Assembly (NCBI GenBank): GCA_963971285.1
Contig: OZ020258.1
Coordinates: 13,660,614-13,724,613, forward strand
Direction of reading: 5' to 3'
Length of the DNA stretch: 64,000 nucleotides
DNA from: Astropecten irregularis
Taxonomy: Eukaryota > Echinodermata > Asteroidea > Paxillosida > Astropectinidae
The stretch's first letter is position 1. Each line of letters opens with the position of its first letter. The translations under genes were made by a program, and so were the position numbers. This document shows positions 44,101-55,599 of this stretch, piece after piece. Below the pieces are notes generated by a model, which searched no databases, was not told the origin of the DNA, and saw only the letters and a list, made by a program, of their open reading frames with translations.

Positions 44101-47100
44101 CACCTCCACGTGCAACGTTCATAAATGTATAACCAGAAGGTGTGCATTCATTGATAACAACAGGGTCATTGCTTCTTAACCAGGAAACTGAAAAGAGGGC
44201 GTGGTCGTATTCTCTGCCCCCAAGTCTTTGATATGTATTTTGTGAATATGTAAATGATTGTGATTATATAATGAATAATCCATTCACAGAGAAATACCAT
44301 TAAAAAATAGTCAGAAGCAAGAACTTAAACCATTTGTTCAATTAAGTGTTGTTTTTCTTAATTTGTTGGGGAAATATTGCAATAATTTTTGGGATAATAC
44401 ACAAAAGTACTACCACAATTTGAGGCCACATAATTCCTATAAATGTTCCCTGAGGTCTATTCCATCAATTTCTTTAATCTGACCTTAGATGTAGTCTTGG
44501 TTGAGAACTCAAATTTTGTCATGGTCCATGTCTAGCAATACTTCATCAGGCGATGGCAGTAGTCACACCCATGTTAATTTGATTTACCTTGGGTACCTGT
44601 ACTTTTATTTGCAGTACAGTTTCCAACGTACTCGTCCACTTTCAGCTCAGTAATCTGTAAAATTGCTTTGGCAACATCAGGCATGCTAGGATCAATGTCG
44701 AATGTCACATATCTGGCCATCCTTGGTGGATCGCACGGGAATATGATTGTTGCTTCGTTGTTGGCCTGTGCCCTGGTTACTGATACCCCGCATGGCTGGT
44801 TGTCGGTGTAGTTTTCGTTGAGACCAGCTCGAGCTACCGCACCAGTAAAATAAAACCCTGGGTTTTGAATATAATAAGACAAGGGATTTCTTTGAGTCTA
44901 ATTTGTCATCTGCTATGATTAAGCTCAACATAGTGATGACTTCAATATATGGACATCAGTCTCCTGATGAGGACTAGAGCAGGCTAGTTGAAACGTTGAG
45001 ACCTTACGAGAAGTGCGATCGAAATAGAAGTGCAAATGTACGAACGATTCTTACATGATGTTTCTGCAAACCGATCCACATACCAATTGTCACCATGCAA
45101 AGCCTCAAATCTTTCTTTACAATAAAATTGTTGAAATCTGTACAAAAACAATTATTATTTCAATATGCTACTAAAAATAAGGTACATTTATAATAAAAGA
45201 TAAAATTAATAATAATAAAAATAATAATATTAGCATTTATATAGCGTTCTTACACACAAGAAGGGTATCACAGGGTATCTATTATAACCCTGGTCATCGG
45301 GCCCATTTACATTCCTGAAACAATCTCAGCTCCCTGGGGAGTATACAGCCTCGTGCTACCATAAGGTGCACAGAGGCTAATCAAACCGCAAAGCCATCTC
45401 TACCCTCACAGGTACCCATTTACACACGTGGGTGAAGAGGAGCAATATGTGAGAAAGCGTCTTGCCCAAGGATGCAAGCGCCATTAGCCCATGGCTGGGT
45501 TCGAGCCCACAATCTGTAGATTGATCACAAGATCTTGAGTACGACACGCCAGACCACTAGGCCACAACACGCATACATCTCCGTGTATTCCACCCATCTA
45601 GTAGCATGACACATGTACACAATCCGCATTGTCTAATAGATTAATGACCTTACCACAACATTGTCCTCTTGGCCAGGCGGTGACTATTCCCAAACAGTGT
45701 TCGGTTCCCAAGTCTATTCGTATCCATGGGTGACTGTCTCCATACCCTGATGAATGTTAATGAAAATTTGGTAAGTTTTTTGTTGTCACTGATGTTGAGA
45801 TTATTTAATCAATCCTGCTAGGATCGATTCTGAGTATCACCAATTCTACTCCGTGCCACGTTACGTATGAACGTATGATACATGCGTGCTGCAACTTTTA
45901 TGCAACGCGGCACATCAGCCAATCAGGGGCCAATTTCATAAAACTGTTAAGCACAAAAAGTTGCTAAGCACAAAAATGTCTCGCCCAATAAAACAATCCA
46001 CCATTGAAAATTCCATTTGATATTCATGGTCAGCGAACAACAGCCAAAGGACAATCATAAGTGATTCACAACACATGGACATTTGGTTGTGAACCCTTTT
46101 TTTATTAAGACGGAAAATGTCGTACTTAGCAAATTTGTTTTTTATGAAATTGGCCCCAGATCTGTATTGAGAATATTTCAGTCTGGATTGTGACGGAGGC
46201 CGAGTATGTTGATTGGTCAAAACCTAGAGGTCAGTGATGGGTTGGTTTGCATAATTAATCATAAAATCTACACGCATGTGATAGACGCTCACGCGCTGTA
46301 CGGCGTGTGCGTCTAATTACACTATAGACTAGCTAGCATCATGGGCCAATTTCAAGGAGCTGCTAAGCACAAAAACAATCGGTAAGAACAATTAATGTCT
46401 TGCCCAATAAAACAAACCAGCATTATAAATTCCATTCGATATTCATTGTCAGCGAACAACAGCCAAAGAAAAATCACAAGTGATACTTAACACATGGAAA
46501 TTTTTTTGTTTTTATCAAGATGGAAATGTCATGCTTAGCAAATGTTTGTGCTAGGCAGGGCCGGGAAATTGGCCCCTGGCCCTATACTACCTGTTAGCGT
46601 TGCATAATGCGTCAGGTCATTATTTGGGCTGATGAGCTATTTTATCTGTTTTACAGTTTATAAACTGTTAACTTTTTTATATGATTTCGACAGTGGATTC
46701 AAGATGAATCTTCACGGATCTACGCAAATCACAAAAGAGATGGCTAAATTCATATATCAAATCTGCGTAGGAAAAGGGGTTTTATTGTTTTTACTCTCAA
46801 AAGTAAAGCAGAAGGGTTTTGTAGTGATGGGCCATATAATGAGAGCTGCGATCAATTACATGAACAAAAATACATTGTTAAACATCGTTTTCATTTTAAC
46901 AAATAACGTATTTGAGTTGTTGTTTTTTCATATTTTTCTTAATAAAATTTCAGCATGATAAATTATATATAATTATATATATTACAATTTATGACCTACC
47001 TGTGCTTACAAAATTATTTGTTTTGCCGTCCAACATGTCTTGCGCAATGTTTTTATTCGAGCTTTGAAATGCTACTTTACCAGTGACGGACAAAGCTGCA

Positions 47101-48671
47101 AATGATGGAAAAGAACAAATTCAAGTAGGCAAGGGAAATGACATAATGAGAAATGACCCTTGGTGATGTCATGATGATATCACATCTTCCGCGGGCTTCG
47201 ACGTATACCAAGTTTTGTGTCAATCGAACATGACATTGTATGTTGTATAATATTGTCACGTACAAAACTCCGTACAAAGTCAATGTGGTTTGGATGGCAC
47301 AATACGGTTTAATTCAAGTGATGACGTCTTAATGACGTTACTTCATAAATTCTATCTCGAACCAATAAATATTTCGATTTCCCACCAAATTTTGAAACGA
47401 TCGGCATTTGCTTCTTAGAAGTATAAAAAAGAAATAGGTCTATATCTGTTTTTGACCAATGTGCCCACTTTACATTATATGGTCTTAGTACGTTCCTAGT
47501 TTAAAGTCAATCTGGTTGGGTTTCCGAAGTCCGAATTTAAAAGTTACCACTTTCAAATAAGGAGCTACTTCCGATTTGATTGAAAGTACAGTTCGCAGTG
47601 AACAAATAATTTGTTACAAAGAAGAATCTTCCATGACTATGCGAAAAAGCCAAAAATCAGAACAAGCGGAACTGCCTATGATCATTTGAAGCATAGGTCA
47701 GATAATTTCAGGATTAAAGAAAAATAGGTACAGTTACGACGGTTGAATTCTGGCATGTGACATAAATTTTGCATATTGGTCCGTTAGCGCTAAATGTACA
47801 ATCGATTAATATCTAAATCAAAATATGCACGTCAGGTCTAACGATCCAGTATTGTTTCACAAGGCTGTATTATATGCAGAGTAAATTAAAGGTAATATCA
47901 TACTTTGGTTTTTGTCAAAGAAGTACAGATTCATGGGCAAAAATATCAAGGAAGATACAGTCACAGTCATCTGTAAACATTTCAGTCCAATACGGTGGCA
48001 ACTTTTTGAGAAAATCGTGAAAAACGGCCACAGTATTTCTTAAGTCTTTCCTCTTTTATTGTTGATCTTTTAAAAGATCAACAAGATTTTCGGTCGTTGT
48101 TTTACTAATACCTTGATAAAAACACCATTACAGGCGAAACAATTTTAACGGTAGGATTCTACCAGCACCATCTTCATACCCTGAAAGTTATATGTAAATC
48201 TGTGAACATTTCAGTTCAACGAAGGCTTGGGGGGGGGGGGGGGTTGCCCCCTCCAAAATTGTGTGTCTAGCCCACACCCCCTAACAAAATGCAATTGAAA
48301 AAATGCTGGGAAATACGATCGTTTCAATGTTTCTATAGGTTGCTTTCGACTCCTAAATATAAATAACATGAAGCGAATGTTACAAGATGTCGTCACGTGT
48401 GAATGGTCTAGCCTCCCCCCCCCCCCCCCAAACACAAAATGGCTCTAGAACCGCGCCTGGTAAAGACTATAGCTAGCAAGTCTCACAAAAATATACAATA
48501 GGTATGGACCATCGTTTGAACGATGGATGACTATTGTCATTGCATAATCAACTTACCCGTAAGTTCACATTGAGCAAAATGTAAGATCCACATCTGTATT
48601 GCCAGATGTAACAAATAAACGCCATCTTTCCATTCACCAACAAAAGCCAGGGTGTTGCTGATGCAAACCAT
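35123..48671 (-). CDS. Gene B: secreted tandem FTP-mucin linker-PAN lectin, complete
   Basis: Exons: 48557-48671 (start and leader), 47000-47095, 45654-45746, 44588-44857 (FTP1, to about residue 191), 40446-40550, 39911-40000, 39163-39435 (FTP2, to about 347), linkers 38051-38155, 37299-37361, 37101-37190, 36910-37002 and 36226-36312, and terminal PAN 35123-35388 with TAA. Without the 37299-37361 exon, whose donor is broken, the total is 1683 nt, exactly 560 codons plus stop. FTP2 carries HPWWRVDLGSEHCLGRVNV, a contiguous Cys-Cys, and MARYVTLDIDRTNP with LAEVTVDEY. Linkers repeat the pattern SV..KLT(S/T)..S.., rich in Ser and Thr, so a heavily O-glycosylated stalk is likely (inference). Splice phases are identical to gene C. 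The intron between FTP1 and FTP2 holds a CR1/L2-like LINE in the same orientation. Likely role: secreted carbohydrate-binding, possibly innate-immune lectin (inference from family). Confidence 0.82.
35468..35840 (-). repeat. tRNA-like SINE copy (gene B intron)
   Basis: Same element as 1262-1560, with the GGGTTCGATCCC B-box near 35695. A roughly 70-base part of the head (CACTCGCCTCTCAC...) is present twice in tandem (35710-35740 and 35805-35835), unlike the gene A copy. Confidence 0.5.
37299..37361 (-). pseudogene. Linker exon 2 of gene B with destroyed splice donor
   Basis: This 63-base exon matches gene A exon 3013-3075 (AG acceptor, SQELSTR.SSEANMYTSTLS). In gene A the donor reads CAG/gtacgc; here it reads CAG/gaaagc, so the obligatory GT is gone. 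Because the exon is phase-symmetric, skipping it keeps the protein in frame and shortens the stalk by 21 residues. RNA evidence would show whether it is skipped or a cryptic donor is used. Confidence 0.65.
37690..38015. repeat. 11-bp minisatellite, gene B intron
   Basis: Counterpart of 3425-3830 with fewer units. The length difference shows array turnover since the duplication. Confidence 0.9.
38290..38610. repeat. Tandem ~133-bp repeat, gene B intron
   Basis: Same unit and order as 4108-4440, with point differences. Confidence 0.7.
38949..39083. mobile_element. Harbinger-type MITE, H2 family (gene B copy)
   Basis: Duplicate of 5075-5209, same insertion site and CTG flanks, so it predates the duplication. 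Confidence 0.7.
40855..44215 (-). mobile_element. LINE (CR1/L2-like), 5'-truncated, gene B intron
   Basis: From the right: end of an endonuclease domain (GGIAVI, YRPPPSARN, SDHHILSC; 44122-42962), reverse transcriptase with a frameshift near 42960-43050, SAAFDSVDHPILL, GVPQGSVLGP and YADD (42586-42149), a short element (41796-42170), then the thumb and C-terminal part to TAA at 41071, with 3' UTR to about 40855. The N-terminal endonuclease and any ORF1 are absent. With a frameshift, an insertion and a 5' truncation it is dead. Same strand as the host gene. Confidence 0.87.
41796..42170. mobile_element. TTAA-flanked short element (K3) inside the LINE, full length
   Basis: TTAA at 41792-41795 and 42171-42174; ends AGGCATTGCATACGTTTGG and inverse. 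It contains an internal hairpin (CTGAGAAGCGTTATGGCC / GGCCGTAACGCTTCTCAG near 41960-41998). Confidence 0.75.
44945..45110 (+). ncRNA. Hammerhead-like core at a Penelope element end (candidate)
   Basis: CTGATGA is followed by GGACTAG-AGCAGG-CTAGTT, which pairs as a 5-6 bp stem II, then GAAA. These are the conserved parts of a hammerhead ribozyme, known at Penelope element ends. A clear stem III and NUH cleavage triplet are not visible, so activity is doubtful. It lies in the intron between FTP1 exons 2 and 3 of gene B. Confidence 0.4.
45205..45575 (-). repeat. Full-length tRNA-derived SINE with (ATT)n tail
   Basis: The minus strand begins near 45575 with a tRNA-like head (GGCCTAGTGGTCTGG A box, GGGCTCGAACCC B box), continues through a conserved body and ends GAACGCTATATAAATGC and an ATT-rich tail at 45205-45240. 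Located in the intron between FTP1 exons 2 and 3 of gene B, same orientation. Confidence 0.75.
45927..46156. mobile_element. Harbinger-type MITE (H1), CAG flanks
   Basis: CAG (45924-45926), GGGCCAATTTCATAAA ... TTTATGAAATTGGCCC, CAG (46157-46159), with AAGCAC/GTGCTTA subterminal motifs. Ends resemble Harbinger element 1. Confidence 0.75.
46343..46575. mobile_element. H1-type MITE, second copy
   Basis: GGGCCAATTTCAAGGAGCTG ... GAAATTGGCCC followed by CTG. Interior 85-90 per cent like 45927-46156 by eye (GCCCAATAAAACAA, CAGCGAACAACAGCCAAAG). Confidence 0.7.
47886..48215. mobile_element. K1 TTAA element, first intron of gene B, right end lost
   Basis: Starts TTAA-AGGTAATATCATACTTTGG and runs into a G-rich hAT-like element near 48216, so its right terminus is missing. 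Confidence 0.6.
48219..48460. mobile_element. hAT-like G/C-run element, first intron of gene B
   Basis: Ends with CTCTAGAACCGCGCCTG (48444-48460), as at 4985-5001, and has the G run, CTAGCCC and C-run layout of that element. Left terminus decayed. Confidence 0.55.
48557..48671 (-). CDS. Signal-peptide exon of gene B
   Basis: The ATG at 48671-48669 starts 38 codons: a hydrophilic N-terminus (about 18 residues ending EWKDG), then VYLLHLAIQMWILHFAQCEL, alignable with the QCAQCEL end of the gene C leader. The donor gtaag follows one codon base. A possible splice acceptor (ttacag) lies about 15 bases upstream of the ATG, so a 5' UTR exon may exist further right. The leader is longer and less canonical than in gene C. 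Confidence 0.65.
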
Positions 48672-48786
48672 TCTGTCTGTCGTACCTGTAACACGAAGGA
48701 ACACGTACAGTCAAGCAGAGTGTACACTGTCAACAATTTCGGTATCATTTTCGATAACATGTTGCCAAGTTAGCGCAACACACCAT

Positions 48787-49019
48787 GGGCCAATTTTATA
48801 CAGCTGCTTAAGCAACCGAATTTGCTTATAAGCACCTTGGTAAATAAAATCAGTATTACAGCCAAAACTTCTTGTGAATGTTATGCTCAGTCAACAATGG
48901 CCGAACACAAGTCAAAAGCGGTCAACATCATATGAAAATTTGGTTGGCAATCCTGTTTAATCAAGGAAGACTTTTCATGCTTAAGCACATGGGTGTAAGC
49001 AGCTCTACGAAACTGGCCC
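48787..49019. mobile_element. H1-type MITE upstream of gene B
   Basis: GGGCCAATTTTATACAGCTG...GCTTAAGCA...GCAGCTCTACGAAACTGGCCC followed by CTG. About 115 bases from the gene B start codon. Confidence 0.65.
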
Positions 49020-49875
49020 CTGGGTAACACGACTTTGGAGCCTGTGTACACTAGCAACATTTGGCCAACATGTTACCGAGATGTTGCTGTGACATGTTAC
49101 CCAACTCATTTTGCTCTGTGTATTATACACTGACAACATGTTCAAATATGTTGACAGTGCAGAGTGAAAATGTTGACAGTGTACACTTAAATGCTTAAAT
49201 GATTTCCCCATCCCTGTGAAACAAGAAGTACCAGATGCAATCAAACAATTGGTTCAATGTAGAAAATCAATGGCTTACTTACCTTTCAATTTCCACTGTT
49301 ATCGGGTGCAACACAATGCAAGTTATCTCCAGCAGTATAACAGAGTCAACTATGGGTTACACCACGTATACACTAACTGTACTGAAACAGTGCCTTGCTG
49401 TTTGCTATGGCATTAGCAAAGAAAAGCAACACCATCGCTGAGTTGTTCGTTATGGCAAAATTTCGTCACATTCTTGTTTCAATTGGTCGTTGTCATCACG
49501 CTGTACACCAGTGAAGCAAATAATTAGGCATGCCTGGCGAAAAACAAAGTGTTGTCCACGGAATATCATTAGCCGTCCCATAACAACCTCACGAAATGCA
49601 TACAGCTCTCGTGTTTAATTTGGACCACGCAAGTGCTGCTTGCTTGGAAGGTGTATGACAAAAAGAGTACGTGGTTTCAGTTACCGTGGTTACATGGCGG
49701 TTTCTGCCTACCGGTTATATCGATTGTTTGGGAAGACCATTACTGCACGTCCTCAGACAAACGTTTGGTTCATCTATATACCTCGAAAACCTAGCGCGAC
49801 GCTGCATGCACCACAAACGCCCCGTTACTAATGGAATTCACGAACAGTGTTGGTTTCTTCAGAGCGACTCTCCAG

Positions 49876-50168
49876 GGCCCAATTTCATGGAATCTGTTAC
49901 GGCCTATTTTTGTGCTTACGTGCACTGCTACGCGTGAGATCTATTTCATGGAATCCGTAAGCAAGACTCTTGGTTAGCGAAGAATTTCTTGGCTAACCGT
50001 GATAATTTTCTGCTAACGCGCTGTCGTATGCATTCTGCACAAATTCCTTGCTTACCGTTACCAAAAAGGAAACTCTTCCGTGAAATACGCTAACCGTTAC
50101 CAAAAAAATTCTGCTACCGTAAGCGAAGATTTTTTGCTAACGGTAACGGATTCCATGAAATTGGGCCC
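49876..50168. mobile_element. H1-related MITE (GGCCCAATTTCATGGAATC)
   Basis: CAG precedes GGCCCAATTTCATGGAATC; the right end is GATTCCATGAAATTGGGCC. Interior of repeated CGTTA / TAACG and GCTAAC words. Confidence 0.7.
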
Positions 50169-51297
50169 CTAGCCTTTTTGCATAGCATTTATGCTATAGG
50201 AGAAAATGTTACGTGCTACGGGCAAAACCTTTACAAGGTTACATACATGTATATCACATTATGCATATTGTTTCATGAACGGATTTGGAAATTTGGAATT
50301 AAGTTTGTATGCCTCTTAAAAAAATGGAATTTGTCTTCTTGCTGATAATCAAGCAAACATTTTAGAAATACCATTAGAAATTCAACAAAGATCAGACAAA
50401 GAAATATAAGGTGCGCCAATGTACATTTAAGGCATGGATGCAATACACTTTGTAATCTTTAAATGAACTTGAAACAGTATTGGATGATAAACCGTCAAGC
50501 AATAATCATACGGCTTGAATCACGATATTTATTTCTAGCCCCACACAACCCCCCCCCCCATCCCTCCCCGGAACACAGAATGCACACTTAACGGTCGTGG
50601 CCGTAAGCCAACACTGGGCATACAGTAGGCCTACATCATACAAGCACACCAGTTTTCCCAACAAACTACTTTGTACTGATAATTGTATCCATTTAAACGT
50701 CCGTTGTTTTAAACCCAGCCATCCCTCTGTGTTATTCCTTGATACTTCATAAAGAATAAAACAGATTTAACTCACCAAGAACATGGTTCGAAGTTCGAAA
50801 ACTGGATAGTAAAAGTACAATGATTCCGACCGTCGTGGCTCTATGGCAAAACAAACACGTTTGAGTTCCCACAAAAAACACCCCCTCTAGTGGTATGCTG
50901 CAGACAACCCGCAATCGAAGCACGCCCTCTTTTATTGTGCATTACGCGAGTGTCCAAACACTGGAACTTCGTCATTAAACTGTCAGTGAAGATGATTCCT
51001 AAAAAAAAACTAAGAGAAAAATACAGACAAAACACAGGACAAATAAGTTATCCTATTCTTTCAGAGTACAACGGACCAATGAATGGTAGATTGTCTTATC
51101 AGTCCAGGTAAAAACTAAAATCCACTTTGCATAAATTTTGCTTTTTTTCCATCCCACGACTCCAATTGGTCAAAATTGCAACGAAACGAATGGATTTCCA
51201 AAACCCTTACATGTTCTTCGATTTCAATGCATTTCTTCAGTACCGTATGTATTTTGTTTTTTTTAATGTGACTGATTTCATTTTCACGATCCGTTCA

Positions 51298-51540
51298 TTA
51301 AAAGGGCACGTACACCATTGGTAACAAACCAAAACAGAAATGTTAACAGATTTAATACATATAACTGTTAGGTTTTGAAGATAGTGCTGGTAGAAACATC
51401 GTTAGAATAATTTCCTACTGAAACGGTGTATTTATCAAGAAACAGTCAAACCAAACACCAACAATATTGTTTATCTTGGCAAGATCAAAAACCATTCTTT
51501 ACGTTTTATAAAAAAAAAGAAAAATGAGTCAGTATTTCGC
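51298..51540. mobile_element. Decayed K1-like element
   Basis: Matches the K1 interior (GAAGATAGTGCTGGTAGAAAC, AAACGGTGTATTTATCAAG) with poor ends. Confidence 0.45.
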
Positions 51541-51945
51541 TATAAGTCCTCCACATTGAGGGCCCGGGCTAACAGCAAAACAAGAAGGATAGGCCCACTG
51601 TATGGAACGCACAAAACACACGACCAAAATAAATTGACACCTGGTGACAGTATTGTGCAATTCCCACTAACGATGTCATTTCGTTTTATTTCTTAAAAGC
51701 CAAAATGAACATAATTATATGAACGCAATGTTCATCACTTTTTGACATGCGGGTTAAAGGTACTTTGGATTTACAGGTATGCCCTACACATTGGTGTTCC
51801 CACTCAAAGTAAACGTAACGCCAATGAAAAAGCAAGATCCAGTTTGAATAGAATTTGACTTTGAATAAAATCAATACAAGTAATAAACTGCTGCAAACCG
51901 CTCATCGGTCAAAATTATCTGAAATATATCAAATGCTTAGAGTTA

Positions 51946-52058
51946 GGAGGGCCTGACGCGTTTCGATCGTAGAATGATCTTTCTCAAAGGCAAGAAAATG
52001 TTTCAGCATTTGAGAAAGATCTAGGCTAGGATCGAAACGCGTCAGGCCCTCCTAACAA
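51946..52058. mobile_element. Short palindromic element (GGAGGGCCTGACGCG family)
   Basis: TTAGGAGGGCCTGACGCGTT...GATC and inverse GATCGAAACGCGTCAGGCCC...CTAA, about 35-base arms, with GAGAAAGATC in the middle. Confidence 0.75.
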
Positions 52059-52504
52059 TTTAAATATTTTGAGTTTGATTAAAATGAGCTGGTGGTATGG
52101 CAAGCCATCAAAAGGGGTTGAATTGTAGGGAGAGGTATTGTACAAGCGTTAATTGTTATCCTTCAATGTCTAATATAAGACTGAAGGCAATGCACACGTA
52201 AATACAATGGGGCAAAACAACCAGTGAGTTTGGCATTTTTATGAAGTTTCCATTTGTCTTTATATAATTTTAAGAAAAATCACTTATCAAAACTGATCCG
52301 AATAAATTGCAAATTTTTTGAAACATCTATAATTGTACGACTGCCAAATGGCGATGAACAAAATAGCCTATACCTAAAGCGAATTTATATACGAAATAAC
52401 ATGGGGCTGCAAGACCTAAAAGGTGAAATGCAAACATTCTTAAGGTAAAGAAACCTGCAATTTTATCTTCTAAAATGTAAGGGTTAAAGGGAAAAATACA
52501 TGAA

Positions 52505-54160
52505 ACCTGCAAACTGCAAGATCTAAAGGGCGACTAGCAAAAACCCTCCCAAGGGCGACTAGCAAAAACCCTCCCAAATGCAAAGTGTAAAAGCAAATGG
52601 GCAAAAACCTGCAAACTACAAGATCTAAAGGGCGACTAGCAAAAACCCTCCCAACTGCAAAGTGTAAAAGCAAACGGGCAGAAAAACCTGCAAACTGGAA
52701 GATCTAAAGGGCGACTAGCAAAAACCCTCCCAAGGGCGACTAGCAAAAACACTCCCAACTGCAAAGTGTAAAAGAAAATGGGCAAAAACCTGCAAACTAC
52801 AAGATCTAAAGGGCGACTAGCAAAAACCCTCCCAAGGGCGACTAGCAAAAACCCTCCCAACTGCAAAGTGTAAAAGCAAAAAATGGGCAAAAACCTGCAA
52901 ACTACAAGATCTAAAGGGCGACTAGCAAAAACCCTCCCAACTGCAAAGTGTAAAAGCAAAAAGGCAAAAACCTGCAAACTGCAAGATATAAAGGGCGACT
53001 AGCAAAAACCACCCCAACTGCAAAGTGTAAAAGCAAATGGGCAAAAACCTGCAAACTGCAAGATATAAAGGGCGACTATTGCAAAAACCCTCCCAACTGC
53101 AAAGTGTAAAAGCAAATAGGCAAAAACCTGCAAACTGGAAGATCTAAAGGGCGACTAGCAAAAACCCTCCCAACTGCAAAGTTTAAAAGCAAATGGGCAA
53201 AAACCTGCAAACTGCAAGATCTAAAGGGCGACTATTGCAAAAACCCTCCCAACTGCAAAGTGTAAAAGCAAATGGGTAAAAACCTGCAAACTGCAAGATC
53301 TAAAGGGAGACAAGCAAAAACCCTCCCAACTGCAAAGTGTAACAGCAAACGGGCAGAAAAACCTGCAAACTGCAAGATCTAAAGGACGACTAGCCACCCC
53401 CCCCCAACTGCAAAGTGTAAAAGCAAATGGGCAAAAACCTGCAAACTGCAAGATCTAAAGGGCGACTATTGCAAAAACCCTCCCAACTGCAAAGTGTAAA
53501 AGCAAATGGGCAAAAACCTGCAAACTGGAAGATCTAAAGGGCGACTAGCAAAAACCCTCCCAACTGCAAAGTTTAAAAGCAAATGGGCAAAAACCTGCAA
53601 ACTGCAAGATCTAAAGGGCGACTATTGCAAAAACCCTCCCAACTGCAAAGTGTAAAAGCAAATGGGCAAAAACCTGCAAACTGCAAGATCTAAAGGGCGA
53701 CTAGCAAAAACCCTCCCAACTGCAAAGTTTAAAAGCAAATGGGCAAAAACCTGCAAATGGCAAGATCTAAAGGGCGACTATTACAAAAACCCTCCCAACT
53801 GCAAAGTGTAAAAGCAAATGGGCAGAAAAACCTGCAAAGTGCAAGATCTAAAGGGCGACTATTGCAAAAACCCTCCCAACTGCAAAGTGTAAAAGCAAAT
53901 AGGCAATAACCTGCAAACTGCAAGATCTAAAGGGCGACTATTGCAAAAACCCTCCCAACTGCAAAGTGTAAAAGCAAATGGGCAGAAAAACCTGCAAAGT
54001 GCAAGATCTAAAGGGCGACTATTGCAAAAACCCTCCCAACTGCAAAGTGTAAAAGCAAATAGGCAATAACCTGCAAACTGCAAGATCTAAAAAGCGACTA
54101 GCAAAAACCCTCCCAACTGCAAGGTTTAAAAGCGAAAAGGAAAAAACATGGAACCGGCAA
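52505..54160. repeat. 75-bp higher-order minisatellite, right of gene B
   Basis: Around 20 or more units of the same 75-bp dimer as 16421-17160, several with a doubled or truncated half (CCCTCCCAAGGGCGACTAGC junctions at 52550, 52730 and 52830). Longer than the left array. Confidence 0.9.
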
Positions 54161-54485
54161 GATCTAAAATGGTAAAAGGCAAAAATATATGCAAATTGCA
54201 AGATGTAAATGGTAAAAGGCAAAATATATGCACATTGCAAGATGTAAATGGTAAAAGGCAAAATATATACAAATTGCAAGATCCAAAATGGTAAAAGGCA
54301 AACAATATATGCAAATTGCAAGATGTAAATGGTAAAAGGCAAAATATATGCACATTGCAAGATGTAAATGGTAAAAGGCAAAATATATACAAATTGCAAG
54401 ATCCAAAATGGTAAAAGGCAAAAATATATGCAAATTGCAAGATGTAAATGGTAAAAGGCAAAATATATGCAAATTGTTAGATTTA
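54161..54485. repeat. ~39-bp minisatellite (monomer form), right copy
   Basis: As 17161-17383 but with one extra block of three units (an internal duplication of about 119 bp). Confidence 0.88.
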
Positions 54486-54508
54486 AAATGTTAAAAGGCA
54501 AACATATT

Positions 54509-54768
54509 TGAAGAGTTCATTTGCAAAAACAGATAAACTCCTTTGTTGAAAAATGTACATTATCATCACGGATGCTTCTATTTTTTTTTTATTGAAGGAT
54601 ACACCAATACATTCTTTTTCTTCGTTTTCTATATTTTGATAAATTTGCAACAAGATAATAAGTTTTATATGTTCAAATGTACGCGGTTTCCATGGATACT
54701 AAAATGTAAAGCATGATTAAGTTAATTTTTCATCAATGGAGTTATCTGTTTTTGCAAACGAACTCTTC
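54509..54768. mobile_element. Inverted-repeat element inserted in the minisatellite, right copy
   Basis: Same ends and site as 17386-17644. Confidence 0.7.
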
Positions 54769-55599
54769 AAAATGCAAATTGCAAGATGTAAATGGTAAAA
54801 GGCGAAATATATGCAAGTTGCAAGATCTAAAAGGTTAAAGGCAAACAAACCTGGAAACTGCAAGATCCAAAAGTTAATAGACATTAAACCTACAACTGAA
54901 CTAAAGCTAGGTCGAATGGGAGAAACCATCCAAAACTACAAGAGATAAATATGTGAGGGCAAAAACCTTGCAAACTGCAAATATAGGACAAAAAGGTATA
55001 GCGCAGACAAATCCTGAAACATCCAAACCTCAAATTTAAATGACAAAATTCTCCAAACAGCAAGGGCTAAAACCAAAAAGGCACAGACCATGCAAAAAGC
55101 AAGACATACAAGGCAGAAAATTATTAAAAGTGGCCAAAAATTATTACACAAGAATGTGAAAAATTAACATCTATGATGTCTATGAGCATTAAAATATATC
55201 ACAAGCTTAAATGGATTTAGTGCAATGCTTTAATTTTTCATGAATTCCACAAACAACCAAAAGAGCACTCCATTTCTCTTCTCTTATTCAAAATCGCAAT
55301 TCTTAATGTTATTTCATTACTCTGAGGAAAACCAGCTTTTATACGGATCAGATCATCCGGTCAAGCAAAGCATTACTCCACACATTATTGTAAACATCTA
55401 AAGTCCCTACCAATGAACAAGAACAAATGGCAAATATAAAGAACATGACTAGTGTCAAAAATTGAATTAAAATTCCATTGTTTTAATGCCTATTTTCATT
55501 TCAATGCCTATGATGTAGTAGTAGTGGATAAGTGCATACATGTCTTCGAGTGTAGTGATTTGAGTTTGGTGCTCAATATGAAGTAGAAGTCGAGAGCTA

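Noticed and set aside
52636..54501. Long minus-strand open frames with repeated Cys/Phe-rich peptides
   Set aside because: Unit lengths of 75 and 39 are multiples of 3, which alone keeps frames open; several frames are open at once and no splice or start context supports a gene.
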